This document shows positions 36,151 to 44,934 of a stretch of DNA of 64,000 nt, one piece after another. Origin of the DNA: Gluconobacter frateurii (GTDB lineage: Bacteria > Pseudomonadota > Alphaproteobacteria > Acetobacterales > Acetobacteraceae); NCBI RefSeq assembly GCF_002723955.1, contig NZ_BEWN01000001.1:868001-932000 (forward strand). The letters are read 5' to 3'. The notes below the pieces were generated by a model, which was not told where the DNA came from, did no database searches, and saw only the letters and a program-made list of their open reading frames with translations. The position numbers and the translations under genes are program-made. How positions within the stretch are numbered: position 1 is the first letter of the stretch; the number at the start of each line of letters is the position of its first letter.

Positions 36151-36573
36151 TCAGTAAGGACCAGGACCAGGGGGTGGCGGGGGAACCGGCTGATATCCCG
36201 GAGCCACTGGCTGTGGGCTGGCAATCACGCCCCCTACAACACCCGCAATAATACCGGTTGTGACAGCTGTTAACAGATATTGGTTTCCGTATTGCATCCA
36301 GTAGTACCCACGGGGAGGCTGCCAGAGACCCGGATGACCGCGCCAGTTGTTGACAATCCATCCATTATTCCGCGGTCCTGTGTAACGTTCGCCCTTACGC
36401 CACACCCGGTTACGATCAAACGAATTTGGACCTCCATTGTGACCGCCCCGGTTTTGGAAGCCACCTGGTCCACCCGGGCCGCCGGGACCTCCATGTGGGT
36501 CAGCGGACGCTGAGTTAATCGTGATTGCCAGCATGCAGCTCATCAAAGTGCCAGCGATAATTTTTTTACGCAT
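36151..36573 (-). CDS. RcnB/CigR-type glycine-rich periplasmic protein
   Basis: 140 residues: signal peptide (1-24), a Gly/Pro/His-rich segment (GGPGGPGG repeats, asparagine- and arginine-rich), then the RcnB-family core WRGHPGLWQPPRGYYWMQYGNQYLLTA with a C-terminal Gly-rich membrane-like stretch and Pro-rich tail. Homologues are linked to Ni/Co efflux homeostasis or to virulence repression in other bacteria. The low-complexity N-terminus and the tail make exact function uncertain. Preceded by GAAAGG. Confidence 0.75.
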   Translation of the reverse strand: MRKKIIAGTLMSCMLAITINSASADPHGGPGGPGGPGGFQNRGGHNGGPNSFDRNRVWRKGERYTGPRNNGWIVNNWRGHPGLWQPPRGYYWMQYGNQYLLTAVTTGIIAGVVGGVIASPQPVAPGYQPVPPPPPGPGPY

Positions 36574-36787
36574 AAATTGCCTTTCTCAACATGGTCCGGC
36601 GCAGCAGAGCCGTTTATCCGAACATGTTCTTGAGAGAGATATGAAGGGCGCAGCGTGGCAGTAATATGGCGTATCTCACGAGGGACAATCTCGGATTGTA
36701 ACAGAATTCCGGTCAAACTGTGCCAGATTGGAAACACCTGGCCTGGAAAACTGCAATTTCATATGGAAAATAGGTTCATATAAATTG

Positions 36788-36802
36788 TGGCACTCAGTGC
36801 CA
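36788..36802. promoter_or_regulatory. Palindrome upstream of the siderophore receptor gene
   Basis: TGGCACT-C-AGTGCCA lies about 50 bases before the receptor start, within the 36574-36851 gap that otherwise shows nothing else clear. It does not resemble a Fur box. Confidence 0.5.
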
Positions 36803-36851
36803 AAATGTAGAAGGTCCAGAGAATCTAAAAGACAGCATACAGGATAATGGA

Positions 36852-39047
36852 ATGAAAATCTCGCGGCTTGCGATGTGTCTTCTGGCTGGCTCTGTCATGA
36901 GCAGCTTCTCGGTACACGCTGCGGAGACCCAGGCGGATGTCCCGAAACATCCGTCATCTTCAAAAAAAGCCGTAAGTGCGCCGAAAGCCGAGCAGATTAC
37001 TGTTCATCGTCGGAGTGGAAGTGGAACGGTTGCAGACTACCGGACGAAGGAGGCTTCGCTCGGCCCACTCGGAACACGTTCCATTCTGGATACGCCAATG
37101 TCCGTGATGGTGGTGCCGCATGATGTTCTGGTCAATCAGCAGGTCAGAAACATCAATGATCTTGTTGCTTTTGTTCCGTCTGCCCAGCTTGAAATGCGCG
37201 GAGATCCGAATACCAGTCGGCCGCAGTCCCGTGGGTTTGAAGGGGACGTGATTTCCAACTCCCGGATGGATGGCCTCAACATGGTCATCACCACGCCTTA
37301 TGCAGCCGAGCAGTTTGATAGTCTGCAGGTGCTTAACGGGCTGTCTGGTGCTGTGTATGGGCCGCAAAACCCTGCTGGCACGTTTGATTTCACCCTGAAG
37401 CGGCCGACGGATCGCAAAACGGAGCGTTTTGTTGTCGGCGTGGATTCAAACGGTGCTCCGATGGAGAGCGTCGATGTTTCCGGGCGTGTAGGGCACAACA
37501 AGTGGTTTGGATACCGCCTAAATCTGCTGAATCAGAACGGGGAAGGATACGTCGCGGACTCTCACATGCGCCGTGATCTGGTGAGCGGGGATTTCGATAT
37601 TCATCTTTCGCCCAAAACCGTTATTCAAATTGATGCCAGCCAGTACACCTACGCGCAGCGTGGTTATCCGGGCGGCTTTTCTTACAGCACGGCTATTCAG
37701 CTTCCGAACGCCCCTGACCTGAGCCAGAAGGGCTACGGCCAGAAGCAGGCTGGCTACAATATGGAAACTGACACCGCCCTGATGAAGATCATTCATCATT
37801 TCAATGATGACTGGAGCCTGAAGCTCGGTGGTATGTGGGAAAATGCGGGTAGAAATGTCTTTAGTGTCGGTAATCAACTGCTGAATTCCTCCGGGCGCTA
37901 TAATCAGACGATTTCGGCAGCTACGACGGCCAATGACTTTGTCTCCGGCAGCAACATGGCCTACCTGAATGGTGTGTTCCATACTGGCCCGCTGAAGCAT
38001 CAGATTGAGATCGGAACAAATGGCTACGTTATGGGGAACTACAACCCGACGTCGTCCACAGGGAATATTACGCTGGGGCAAGCCACGATCGGCAACCCGC
38101 AGACCGTTTCCAGCGCCCAGCCTTATTATTCCGGGCGCTATAAGTCTGCGGACACCATGACCCAGTCCCTTCTGGCGGGGGATACGATTTCCCTTGGCAA
38201 GCACTGGTCCATCATGGGGACACTGGCCTGGAGCTGGCTGAGTACCAACAACTATTCCACAGCGGCCGTCAAAACATCAACGTATAGTCGTTCCGCGGCC
38301 TTTAGCCCGATGACGAGCCTGATTTATAAGCCCACATCTAATCAGACGGCCTATTTCACATGGGGTCGCTCCCTGCAGGCCGGGACCACGGCTCCAACAG
38401 GGTCTGTGAACGTCAATGAAGTGACGGCCCCGCTACGGTCGGAAGAATATGAAGTTGGTTACAAGATCCTTGTTGCCAAACGACTCCAGCTGAATGTCGC
38501 AGGCTTCCGCATGTCCCGTCCGTTCGGTTTCACGGACCCTGTCACTTATGTGTATGCCAATTATGGCATCCAGCGGAACTATGGTGTTGAGTTTCAGGCT
38601 TCCGGAAATATCACCGAAAACCTGAGCGTTCTCGGCGGCATGACGTGGCTTGATGCGCAGCTTCTCAATACTGGTGTGGCCAAGACGGCTTACAAGCAGG
38701 TCGTCGGTGTTCCACCCCTTATGGCGAATGTTCTGCTGGACTATCGCCTGCCGTTCCTGAAGGGTGGTGCGGTGAATGCAAATGTTCATTACATGGGGCG
38801 TCGTGCGGCGAATGTTTATAACACGACGTTTGCACCGTCTTATGTGACGCTTGATCTGGGGGCTCGTTACGCAACGCATGTCTATCAGCAGCCGCTGGTC
38901 TTCCGCTTCGGAGTCGATAACGTAACGAACCAGAGCTACTGGGCATCCGTCTATCCCTCCAGCATCAATGGCGGCGGGACGGCTACCAACTCCGCAGTGG
39001 CAGGCCTGCCGAGAACCTACCACTTCTCCATCGAACTGGATCTCTAA
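36852..39047 (+). CDS. TonB-dependent siderophore receptor
   Basis: 731-residue outer-membrane receptor: signal peptide (about 1-24), Lys/Ser-rich linker, TonB-box-like region (EQITVHRRSG), plug (about 75-190, with GFEGDVISNSRMDGL and YGPQNPAGTFDFTLKRP) and a beta-barrel ending in a Phe-x-I-E-L-D-L C-terminus. The overall pattern is of ferrichrome/ferrioxamine-type receptors (FhuA/FoxA-like). No iron-regulatory box is obvious upstream, and the ligand is not predicted. No siderophore transport or synthesis genes are adjacent. Confidence 0.88.
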   Translation: MKISRLAMCLLAGSVMSSFSVHAAETQADVPKHPSSSKKAVSAPKAEQITVHRRSGSGTVADYRTKEASLGPLGTRSILDTPMSVMVVPHDVLVNQQVRNINDLVAFVPSAQLEMRGDPNTSRPQSRGFEGDVISNSRMDGLNMVITTPYAAEQFDSLQVLNGLSGAVYGPQNPAGTFDFTLKRPTDRKTERFVVGVDSNGAPMESVDVSGRVGHNKWFGYRLNLLNQNGEGYVADSHMRRDLVSGDFDIHLSPKTVIQIDASQYTYAQRGYPGGFSYSTAIQLPNAPDLSQKGYGQKQAGYNMETDTALMKIIHHFNDDWSLKLGGMWENAGRNVFSVGNQLLNSSGRYNQTISAATTANDFVSGSNMAYLNGVFHTGPLKHQIEIGTNGYVMGNYNPTSSTGNITLGQATIGNPQTVSSAQPYYSGRYKSADTMTQSLLAGDTISLGKHWSIMGTLAWSWLSTNNYSTAAVKTSTYSRSAAFSPMTSLIYKPTSNQTAYFTWGRSLQAGTTAPTGSVNVNEVTAPLRSEEYEVGYKILVAKRLQLNVAGFRMSRPFGFTDPVTYVYANYGIQRNYGVEFQASGNITENLSVLGGMTWLDAQLLNTGVAKTAYKQVVGVPPLMANVLLDYRLPFLKGGAVNANVHYMGRRAANVYNTTFAPSYVTLDLGARYATHVYQQPLVFRFGVDNVTNQSYWASVYPSSINGGGTATNSAVAGLPRTYHFSIELDL

Positions 39048-39062
39048 GCCATATGAGCCCTT

Positions 39063-39701
39063 TCAGCCAAGGCTGAGAGGGCTGTCTTCCATCCACAGAA
39101 GGGGATGAAAGGTAAAGGCGCGGCGCAGCAGATCTTCCAGATCGGCTTTGCCTTCCGTTTTCATCCATTCATCAACGGCCGTCCGATATGTTGCAATGGC
39201 CGTACGGGCAATTAGCCGCGCGGCAAGAGACGGCATATCGGTAGGGGGGAGGCGCGCCATCAGAGCTTTAGCCAGCGCTTCTTCCCATTCCTCATATTTC
39301 TGCAAACTGACGCTGCGTAATGCTGGTTCAAGTTCCAGAAGCTGAACAAGGGCATAAGCGTATTCTCTGTTTGCCGTAATACGGTGCACCACGGGCAAAA
39401 GTGCCAGCAGCACCATGTCCTGAAGAGAAGCGTCCGGGCTGGCTGAGGCGATCGCGTTCTTGAGTGCCTCGGTCATTTCACTGGTCCAGGCGAGGATGAT
39501 GTCGCCTTTTCCCGAAAAATAGCGGAACAGAGTCCGACGGGAGACATTCGCGGCTTCAGCAATCTGCTCGACAGACGTTTCCTCGTATCCCTGCGTTGAG
39601 AATAGCCGCAAGGCTTCCCAGGCCAGAGCTGTAGCCGTCCGATCCTTCTTGCTTTGACGTCGGGTGAGATCTTTCTTCTCGTCCTGTTGACCATCCATCA
39701 T
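39063..39701 (-). CDS. TetR-family transcriptional regulator
   Basis: 212 residues: HTH in the N-terminus (VEQIAEAANVSRRTLFRYFSG, about 43-63) and a helical ligand-binding domain (TetR_C of AcrR-like type). Its start codon overlaps the 3' end of the SulP gene by 4 bases, so it is read through from the SulP promoter. Target unknown; self-regulation of the SulP gene is possible. Confidence 0.88.
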   Translation of the reverse strand: MMDGQQDEKKDLTRRQSKKDRTATALAWEALRLFSTQGYEETSVEQIAEAANVSRRTLFRYFSGKGDIILAWTSEMTEALKNAIASASPDASLQDMVLLALLPVVHRITANREYAYALVQLLELEPALRSVSLQKYEEWEEALAKALMARLPPTDMPSLAARLIARTAIATYRTAVDEWMKTEGKADLEDLLRRAFTFHPLLWMEDSPLSLG

Positions 39702-41365
39702 GGCGTGGCAACAGCCTGAATGGATTGACGAGCGGCAGCCAAAGCGGTGTGGAGTTCCTCAAACAGGTTTTCGGCGCCAATCGCGCCTACAAGCCGATGA
39801 CGGTTCATGTCTGCTTTCAGCTCTGGACTGACACGCCCGAAAAACATCCTGACTCCTCGTTGGTTGAGATTTTTGAGGAGGGCACGCAGATCCTCCGCAG
39901 CCGAATAATCAATATCCGTGATCGGGCTGCACTCTACCACAATACAGCGCACGGGATGAGGGGCCTCATTCAGGAGCGTTAGAACGTCCCGGCTGAACCG
40001 GGCCGAGTTCGCATAAAACAGGTCTGCACAAAAGCGAAAAATGATGAGACCGGGTTGAGTTTCGAGACCACCATGGGCTGGAACTGACTCAAGGGCTCCC
40101 GTTGCTCCGAAAGGCTGAAGAACCGCTGTATGAGGCGCGTAGCTGTGGCGCACGTGGCGGAAAAGTGAGAGGGCAATGGCCATGAGAATGCCTTGCTCAA
40201 CCCCGGCGCCCAGAACAACGACGGCAGTTGTTAGGGCGAGCCAGAATTCTCCGGGGCTTTCACGGCGGATAGCCAGCAGCGCACGGACTTCAACCATGCC
40301 GATTGCTACAGTGAAAACAATGGCAGCCAGAACGCATTGGGGTAGGTACTGCAAGGGGGCGCTGAAAAAGAGCAGAACAAGCAGGGTAATGGCTGCGAAA
40401 GTCAGTTGCGCAACCTGACTGCGGGCGCCGGACCGAACGGCCATGGCTGTCTGCGTGGGGCTGCCGTTAACTGTGAACGTTCCACTGAATGCCGCCGCTG
40501 CATTGGCAATCCACAAACCTTCCAGGTCCCTGTTTTCGTCAAGCGTTTCGTTGAAATGTGTCGCGAAAGACCGGGAGGTTGCCGCACTCTGCGTGATGAT
40601 CACGAAAACGCAGGATGCAGCGACCGGAAGAAGAGAGACAAACTCATTCCAGCCAATGATCGGCAACTGGAGATGAGGAAGGCCTCCACTGATAGGCCCG
40701 AGTGTAGAGATGCCAAAATGTGAAAGTCCGGCATATTTGCTAAGAACTATGCTTCCGGTGACCACGCATAATGCAGCGGGAAAGCGCGGACGAAAGCGGT
40801 TAAGAAGCAGTATGACACCGATTGTGACTGCTGCAATACAGGCTGAAGCGCCATTGGCGTGATGCAGGTTGGCCAAGGTCTGCGCAAGCTGGCGAATGGG
40901 ATTATGGGCATTAGTCTGAACGCCGAGCAGTTCATGAAGCATGGCGATCATGATCTGGAGCCCCACACCCGTCATGAAGCCAATCAGAACCGTGCGGGAC
41001 AGGAAATCTGCCAGAAAGCCAAGCCGGAACAGGCGCGCGACAAGAAGGAGCGCTGCTACCATCAGTGCTGTAGCGCTAACGAGCGTTATGTAATGAGCGC
41101 TGCCGAGCGGGGCCAGGGCATTGAGTGAGCCTGAGAGGATGGCCGCCGTGGCAGAATCTGCTGCGACGACGAGGTGTTTGGACGATCCGAAAAGAGCAAA
41201 ACCCGCCAACGGAAGCAGGACGGTATAGAGACCCGTCACTGCTGGCATGGCTGCTATTCGGGCGTAACCCAGCACCTGCGGAACGTTAGTAAAGGCAAGA
41301 GACAACCCGGCGAGAATGTCACTCCGCCACGTGGCGGGAAGAACGTTGCGCCAAGACTGCCTCAT
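39698..41365 (-). CDS. SulP-family anion transporter with STAS domain
   Basis: 555 residues with about 11-12 membrane segments (SLC26/SulP fold) and a C-terminal STAS domain (about 435-540, DIDYSAAEDLRALL). SulP members carry sulfate, bicarbonate or dicarboxylates; the substrate is not predictable. AAAGG precedes the ATG at 41365. Co-transcribed with TetR by a 4-base overlap. Confidence 0.9.
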   Translation of the reverse strand: MRQSWRNVLPATWRSDILAGLSLAFTNVPQVLGYARIAAMPAVTGLYTVLLPLAGFALFGSSKHLVVAADSATAAILSGSLNALAPLGSAHYITLVSATALMVAALLLVARLFRLGFLADFLSRTVLIGFMTGVGLQIMIAMLHELLGVQTNAHNPIRQLAQTLANLHHANGASACIAAVTIGVILLLNRFRPRFPAALCVVTGSIVLSKYAGLSHFGISTLGPISGGLPHLQLPIIGWNEFVSLLPVAASCVFVIITQSAATSRSFATHFNETLDENRDLEGLWIANAAAAFSGTFTVNGSPTQTAMAVRSGARSQVAQLTFAAITLLVLLFFSAPLQYLPQCVLAAIVFTVAIGMVEVRALLAIRRESPGEFWLALTTAVVVLGAGVEQGILMAIALSLFRHVRHSYAPHTAVLQPFGATGALESVPAHGGLETQPGLIIFRFCADLFYANSARFSRDVLTLLNEAPHPVRCIVVECSPITDIDYSAAEDLRALLKNLNQRGVRMFFGRVSPELKADMNRHRLVGAIGAENLFEELHTALAAARQSIQAVATP

Positions 41366-41425
41366 AGTGTTTGCCTTTCGGACGCTCTGCCGGATCCTGA
41401 ACTAAAATCCGACAGTGTGCATCGG

Positions 41426-43324
41426 TCAGCCCTGAACAATGCGGATCAGAATGTCCACAATTTCCGGGTCTGCGAGCGTCGAAAGATCGCCCAGGCCATC
41501 TGTCTCTCCACACGCAATCTTGCGCATCAGACGGCGTACGTTTTTCCCGGAACGGGTCTTTGGAAGATCCGGTACGATGTAGACTTTTTCCGGTACTGCG
41601 TAGCGTCCGACTTTGGCTGTGATGGCGCGGACCGCAAGCATTTCCAGTTCGGGGTGAGACGGATCGCGGGCAACGGCGTAGACGATGATCCCCTGACCCT
41701 TCAGGTCATGCGGGATACCGATGGCTGCGCTTTCGACAATGGCATGCTCAGCGGCTAGCGCATCCTCGATTTCGGCGGATCCGATGCGATGGCCGGAGAC
41801 ATTAATGACGTCATCAACGCGTCCGGTGATCCAGTAATAACCGTCTTCATCCCGTCGCGCGCCGTCACCCGTGAAGTAGTGGCCGGGATAGGGGCGGAGG
41901 TAAGTGGTCTGAAAGAGCGTATCGTCGTTCCAGATGGTCAGTGCGCGACCCGGCCAGGAACCATCCAGACAGAGAACGCCTTCTGTCGCACCATCCAGAA
42001 CCTGCCCCTTGTCATCCAGAAGCACAGGATGAACGCCCGGTAGGGGAAGGGTTGCGGACGCAGGCTTTTCCTTTACGGCACCTGGCACAGGGGAAATCAT
42101 GATGCCGCCGCTCTCGGTCTGCCACCATGTGTCGACAAATGCACATCGGCCACCGCCAATCACGTCATCAAACCAGGACCAGGCTTCCTGACTGATTGGC
42201 TCGCCGACAGTTCCCAGAACACGCAGGGACGTCAGGTCATACTGACGTGGAAGGTCATTGCCTTCCCGCATCAGGGCGCGGATGGCCGTCGGTGAGGTAT
42301 AGAATGTCGTAACCTTGTGGGACTGGATGACTTCCCACCAGCGGCCCGGAGCCGGGTGGGACGGCATGCCCTCGAATAAAAGAACGGTTCCACCGTTCGA
42401 AAGTGGTCCGTACACGACGTAGCTGTGGCCGGTGATCCAGCCGATATCAGCCGTGCACCAGAAGACATCGCCCGGCTGATGGTCAAAGACCAGTTCATGC
42501 GTGTAGGAGGCCCATGTCAGGTAGCCACCCGTTCCGTGTACAATGCCTTTGGGCTTACCGGTGCTGCCGGACGTATAAAGCAGAAAAAGCGGGTCCGTAG
42601 AGGCCATGGTTTCGGCAGGGCAGGACGGCTCGGCTTTTTTCAGAAGCGGATTCAGCAGTTCATCGCGACCCTCCTGCATCGGAACTGACTCGTCCGTCAC
42701 ACTGACAACCAGAACATTCCGGACAGACAAGGTCTCAGGCCGTAGGCTCAGCGCAGCGTCCATGGTCGTCTTGAAGGGAATGCGTTTCGCGCCACGACGA
42801 CCGACATTTGCGGTGATCACCAGTGTTGCACCACTATCGGCCAGTCGATCCGCAATGGCTTCTGGAGAAAACCCGCCAAACAGCACGACGTGAATGGCAC
42901 CCAGTCGGGCGCAGGCCAGCATTCCAATCACCCCCTCAATGACCGTGGGAAGGTGAATGGCAACCCGGTCACCGCGAGAAACACCATGGTCGCGGAGGAC
43001 ATTGGCCATCTGGCAGACACGCGCATGCAGATCGCGGTAAGTGAGGCGAACAACGTGGTCGGCTTCTTCCGCCTGCCAGATCAGTGCAGTCTGGTCGCCT
43101 CTGGTTTCAAGATGGCGGTCCAGGCAATTCACGCTGGCATTCAGGGTGCCATCTGCGAACCAACCGTTTCCGGTATCCTGTGCGGAGGAAGGACGAATAT
43201 CCCATTCCAGTCGTGTGCTCTGGTTCTGCCAGTAGGCTTCCGGATCCTGACGTGCGGCGTCTGTGAGGGCGCGGTAATCAGACGGAGAGAGGCGAAATGC
43301 ACCAGAGCGGAAAGGAGTGGACAT
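41426..43324 (-). CDS. acs: Acetyl-CoA synthetase (acetate-CoA ligase)
   Basis: 632-residue AMP-forming ligase that activates acetate to acetyl-CoA. It has the P-loop LLYTSGSTGKPKGI (about 259-272), the WWQTESGG motif (about 404) and the C-terminal PKTRSGKNVRR motif with the regulatory lysine. All blocks match Acs better than propionate-CoA ligase. No partner genes adjacent. Confidence 0.94.
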   Translation of the reverse strand: MSTPFRSGAFRLSPSDYRALTDAARQDPEAYWQNQSTRLEWDIRPSSAQDTGNGWFADGTLNASVNCLDRHLETRGDQTALIWQAEEADHVVRLTYRDLHARVCQMANVLRDHGVSRGDRVAIHLPTVIEGVIGMLACARLGAIHVVLFGGFSPEAIADRLADSGATLVITANVGRRGAKRIPFKTTMDAALSLRPETLSVRNVLVVSVTDESVPMQEGRDELLNPLLKKAEPSCPAETMASTDPLFLLYTSGSTGKPKGIVHGTGGYLTWASYTHELVFDHQPGDVFWCTADIGWITGHSYVVYGPLSNGGTVLLFEGMPSHPAPGRWWEVIQSHKVTTFYTSPTAIRALMREGNDLPRQYDLTSLRVLGTVGEPISQEAWSWFDDVIGGGRCAFVDTWWQTESGGIMISPVPGAVKEKPASATLPLPGVHPVLLDDKGQVLDGATEGVLCLDGSWPGRALTIWNDDTLFQTTYLRPYPGHYFTGDGARRDEDGYYWITGRVDDVINVSGHRIGSAEIEDALAAEHAIVESAAIGIPHDLKGQGIIVYAVARDPSHPELEMLAVRAITAKVGRYAVPEKVYIVPDLPKTRSGKNVRRLMRKIACGETDGLGDLSTLADPEIVDILIRIVQG

Positions 43325-43475
43325 AAAGGAAACGTGCTCACAGACCAGAAGCTAAAAAACGGGAGCAAATCTGTATCGTAAACTGGAGCACAAATCCAAA
43401 AGCAAAAAACCGGAATGGCTTACAATGTTGTAATCTCGAAGAAGTGCTTTTGTCGCTCGTGATCGCTCTGAAGGC

Positions 43476-44036
43476 TTACGGATTTCCGGCGAGACGTTGC
43501 GCCGTCAGATAGGATACGGCTTCCTGCCAGTCATTCACCCGCGGAGACCATTCCACAGTCTGGTTATGAAGAGCGGAAAACAGAACACCCTGACCCTGAA
43601 AATTACGGAAATGTCGAACATTGTCGTCAATGAGGTAATCAGCAGCCAGAATACTTTTGTGACCGCAAAAGACGATATTCAAAGGGGAGACAAAAGGGAA
43701 ATTCTGTTTCAGCCAGTGAAACTTGGGCGCACAGGATGCGGGATATTCCATTGCAGCGGTCGTAATAAAAATATCGAAATTCTGGCTGAGTTCTTTCAGG
43801 GCCTCCTGCGCCCCAGGCATGACCTCTAGGTCTGCAAAAAAATCTCCGGCATGCAGGAGTTTTTCCATGCTCTTGGCATGTTCCGGATCCGCTAGGTTTT
43901 CTAGCTTCCGGCCTCTCAGTTCGTCATCGGTCCAGATGTATCCATGAGTGTCTCGATACCAAAGACGCTGTGCTGCAAGTGCATCTGCAATTACTTCGTC
44001 CATGTCGATTGCAACACGTAAACGATTACTCTGCAT
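43476..44036 (-). CDS. 5'(3')-deoxyribonucleotidase-like HAD phosphatase (NT5C family)
   Basis: 186 residues. HAD motif I DMDEVIAD, motif II ITTAA and motif IV LIDDN are in the right order, as in small NT5C-type 5'-nucleotidases that dephosphorylate nucleoside monophosphates. ATG 44036 with AGGAG upstream; the longer frame starting at 44099 is less likely. Confidence 0.82.
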   Translation of the reverse strand: MQSNRLRVAIDMDEVIADALAAQRLWYRDTHGYIWTDDELRGRKLENLADPEHAKSMEKLLHAGDFFADLEVMPGAQEALKELSQNFDIFITTAAMEYPASCAPKFHWLKQNFPFVSPLNIVFCGHKSILAADYLIDDNVRHFRNFQGQGVLFSALHNQTVEWSPRVNDWQEAVSYLTAQRLAGNP

Positions 44037-44154
44037 GGTTTTCAGACTCCTGAACGGGATCGGAGAAAAAAGTCTCTCCCGTTCAGGATATAAGAGCAAT
44101 CTATCAATAGCCCGCTTTTAATGCGCCGGTCTGTAGGAGAATATTTTTTGCAGA

Positions 44155-44565
44155 TTAGCGCAGGCGCCGACCTTCCTGAAGGCCGTAGAAAATGAAATGC
44201 AGGAAAAGATCGCCATCATATTCCAGAAGGTCAGGATTTGCTGCACGATAGTCATTGGGATCAAAAAAGCGGTTTGGCTGCCGCCCTTCCCGATAGCCAG
44301 TTTCGCGATAATGTGTTGCGGCATCAAGTCCGGCCGCAGTGACATCCGGATATTGGCGCTCATACCATGCTCTGTCAAAAGCGCAGACCATGTCAGCCAA
44401 GAAGGGACTTACAACTGACTTTGGAGTTTCTGTAATTGTCTCTACGACCGCAATTTCAGGTTCTGGTGCTGTCTCTACAACCGACGTGGTTTTTTTTGCA
44501 CGAGGCGCGGTAGCAGGTTTCTTTGATGCGGGGCGACCTGTTGTCTGGCGGCGAGTAGAAGACAT
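44155..44565 (-). CDS. Basic N-tail protein with paired GT-associated 'YPDV' repeats
   Basis: 136 residues from the ATG at 44565 (MSSTRR). The first 30 residues are Lys/Ala/Pro/Thr-rich and histone-H1-like; the C-terminal half has two copies of a motif of about 35 residues (WYERQYPDV...HYRETGYREGR, then FDPNDYRAANPDL...FIFYGLQEGR) resembling the repeats appended to many alphaproteobacterial glycosyltransferases. No catalytic domain is present. Function is unknown; it could mediate binding to polysaccharide-synthesis partners. Confidence 0.65.
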   Translation of the reverse strand: MSSTRRQTTGRPASKKPATAPRAKKTTSVVETAPEPEIAVVETITETPKSVVSPFLADMVCAFDRAWYERQYPDVTAAGLDAATHYRETGYREGRQPNRFFDPNDYRAANPDLLEYDGDLFLHFIFYGLQEGRRLR

Positions 44566-44934
44566 AACGATGAGACCTTTTGAGCTATATCTGTTTCGAG
44601 CAGGGCACACGGAAGGTCCGTCCAGACCTTAGTGCAGAACGCCTTGAATGGGTGAACGATAGCTTAACAAGATAGTTATTAAAATGAAAATTGTACTATT
44701 TTAATAGAAAAGAGCATTGATCCAGATTCATTCATACCGGGCGCATGTTGCAATATGTAAAGGGATTCTGGAATCTGTTAGTTGAGGAAAGTATATATTT
44801 AAAAAACTCATAGAAAAATTATAATAAACTCGTTAATTTAATGTAATTATAAATTTGTATCTTACATGACTGACCTGTTTGCTCATGATCAGTCATGTAA
44901 TTTCTGAATAAATATTGTAGTATACGATAATGTC
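44566..44934. other. AT-rich intergenic region with a 12-base inverted repeat
   Basis: About 370 bases with many TAA/ATT runs, no credible gene in either direction and no RNA gene seen. The notable element is the inverted repeat at 44862-44900, listed separately. Confidence 0.5.
44862..44900. repeat. Perfect 12-base inverted repeat with 15-base loop
   Basis: Arms TTACATGACTGA and TCAGTCATGTAA, about 35 bases downstream of the end of the tannase-family gene on the minus strand. It could be a transcription-termination hairpin, although no T-run follows on that side. Confidence 0.6.
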
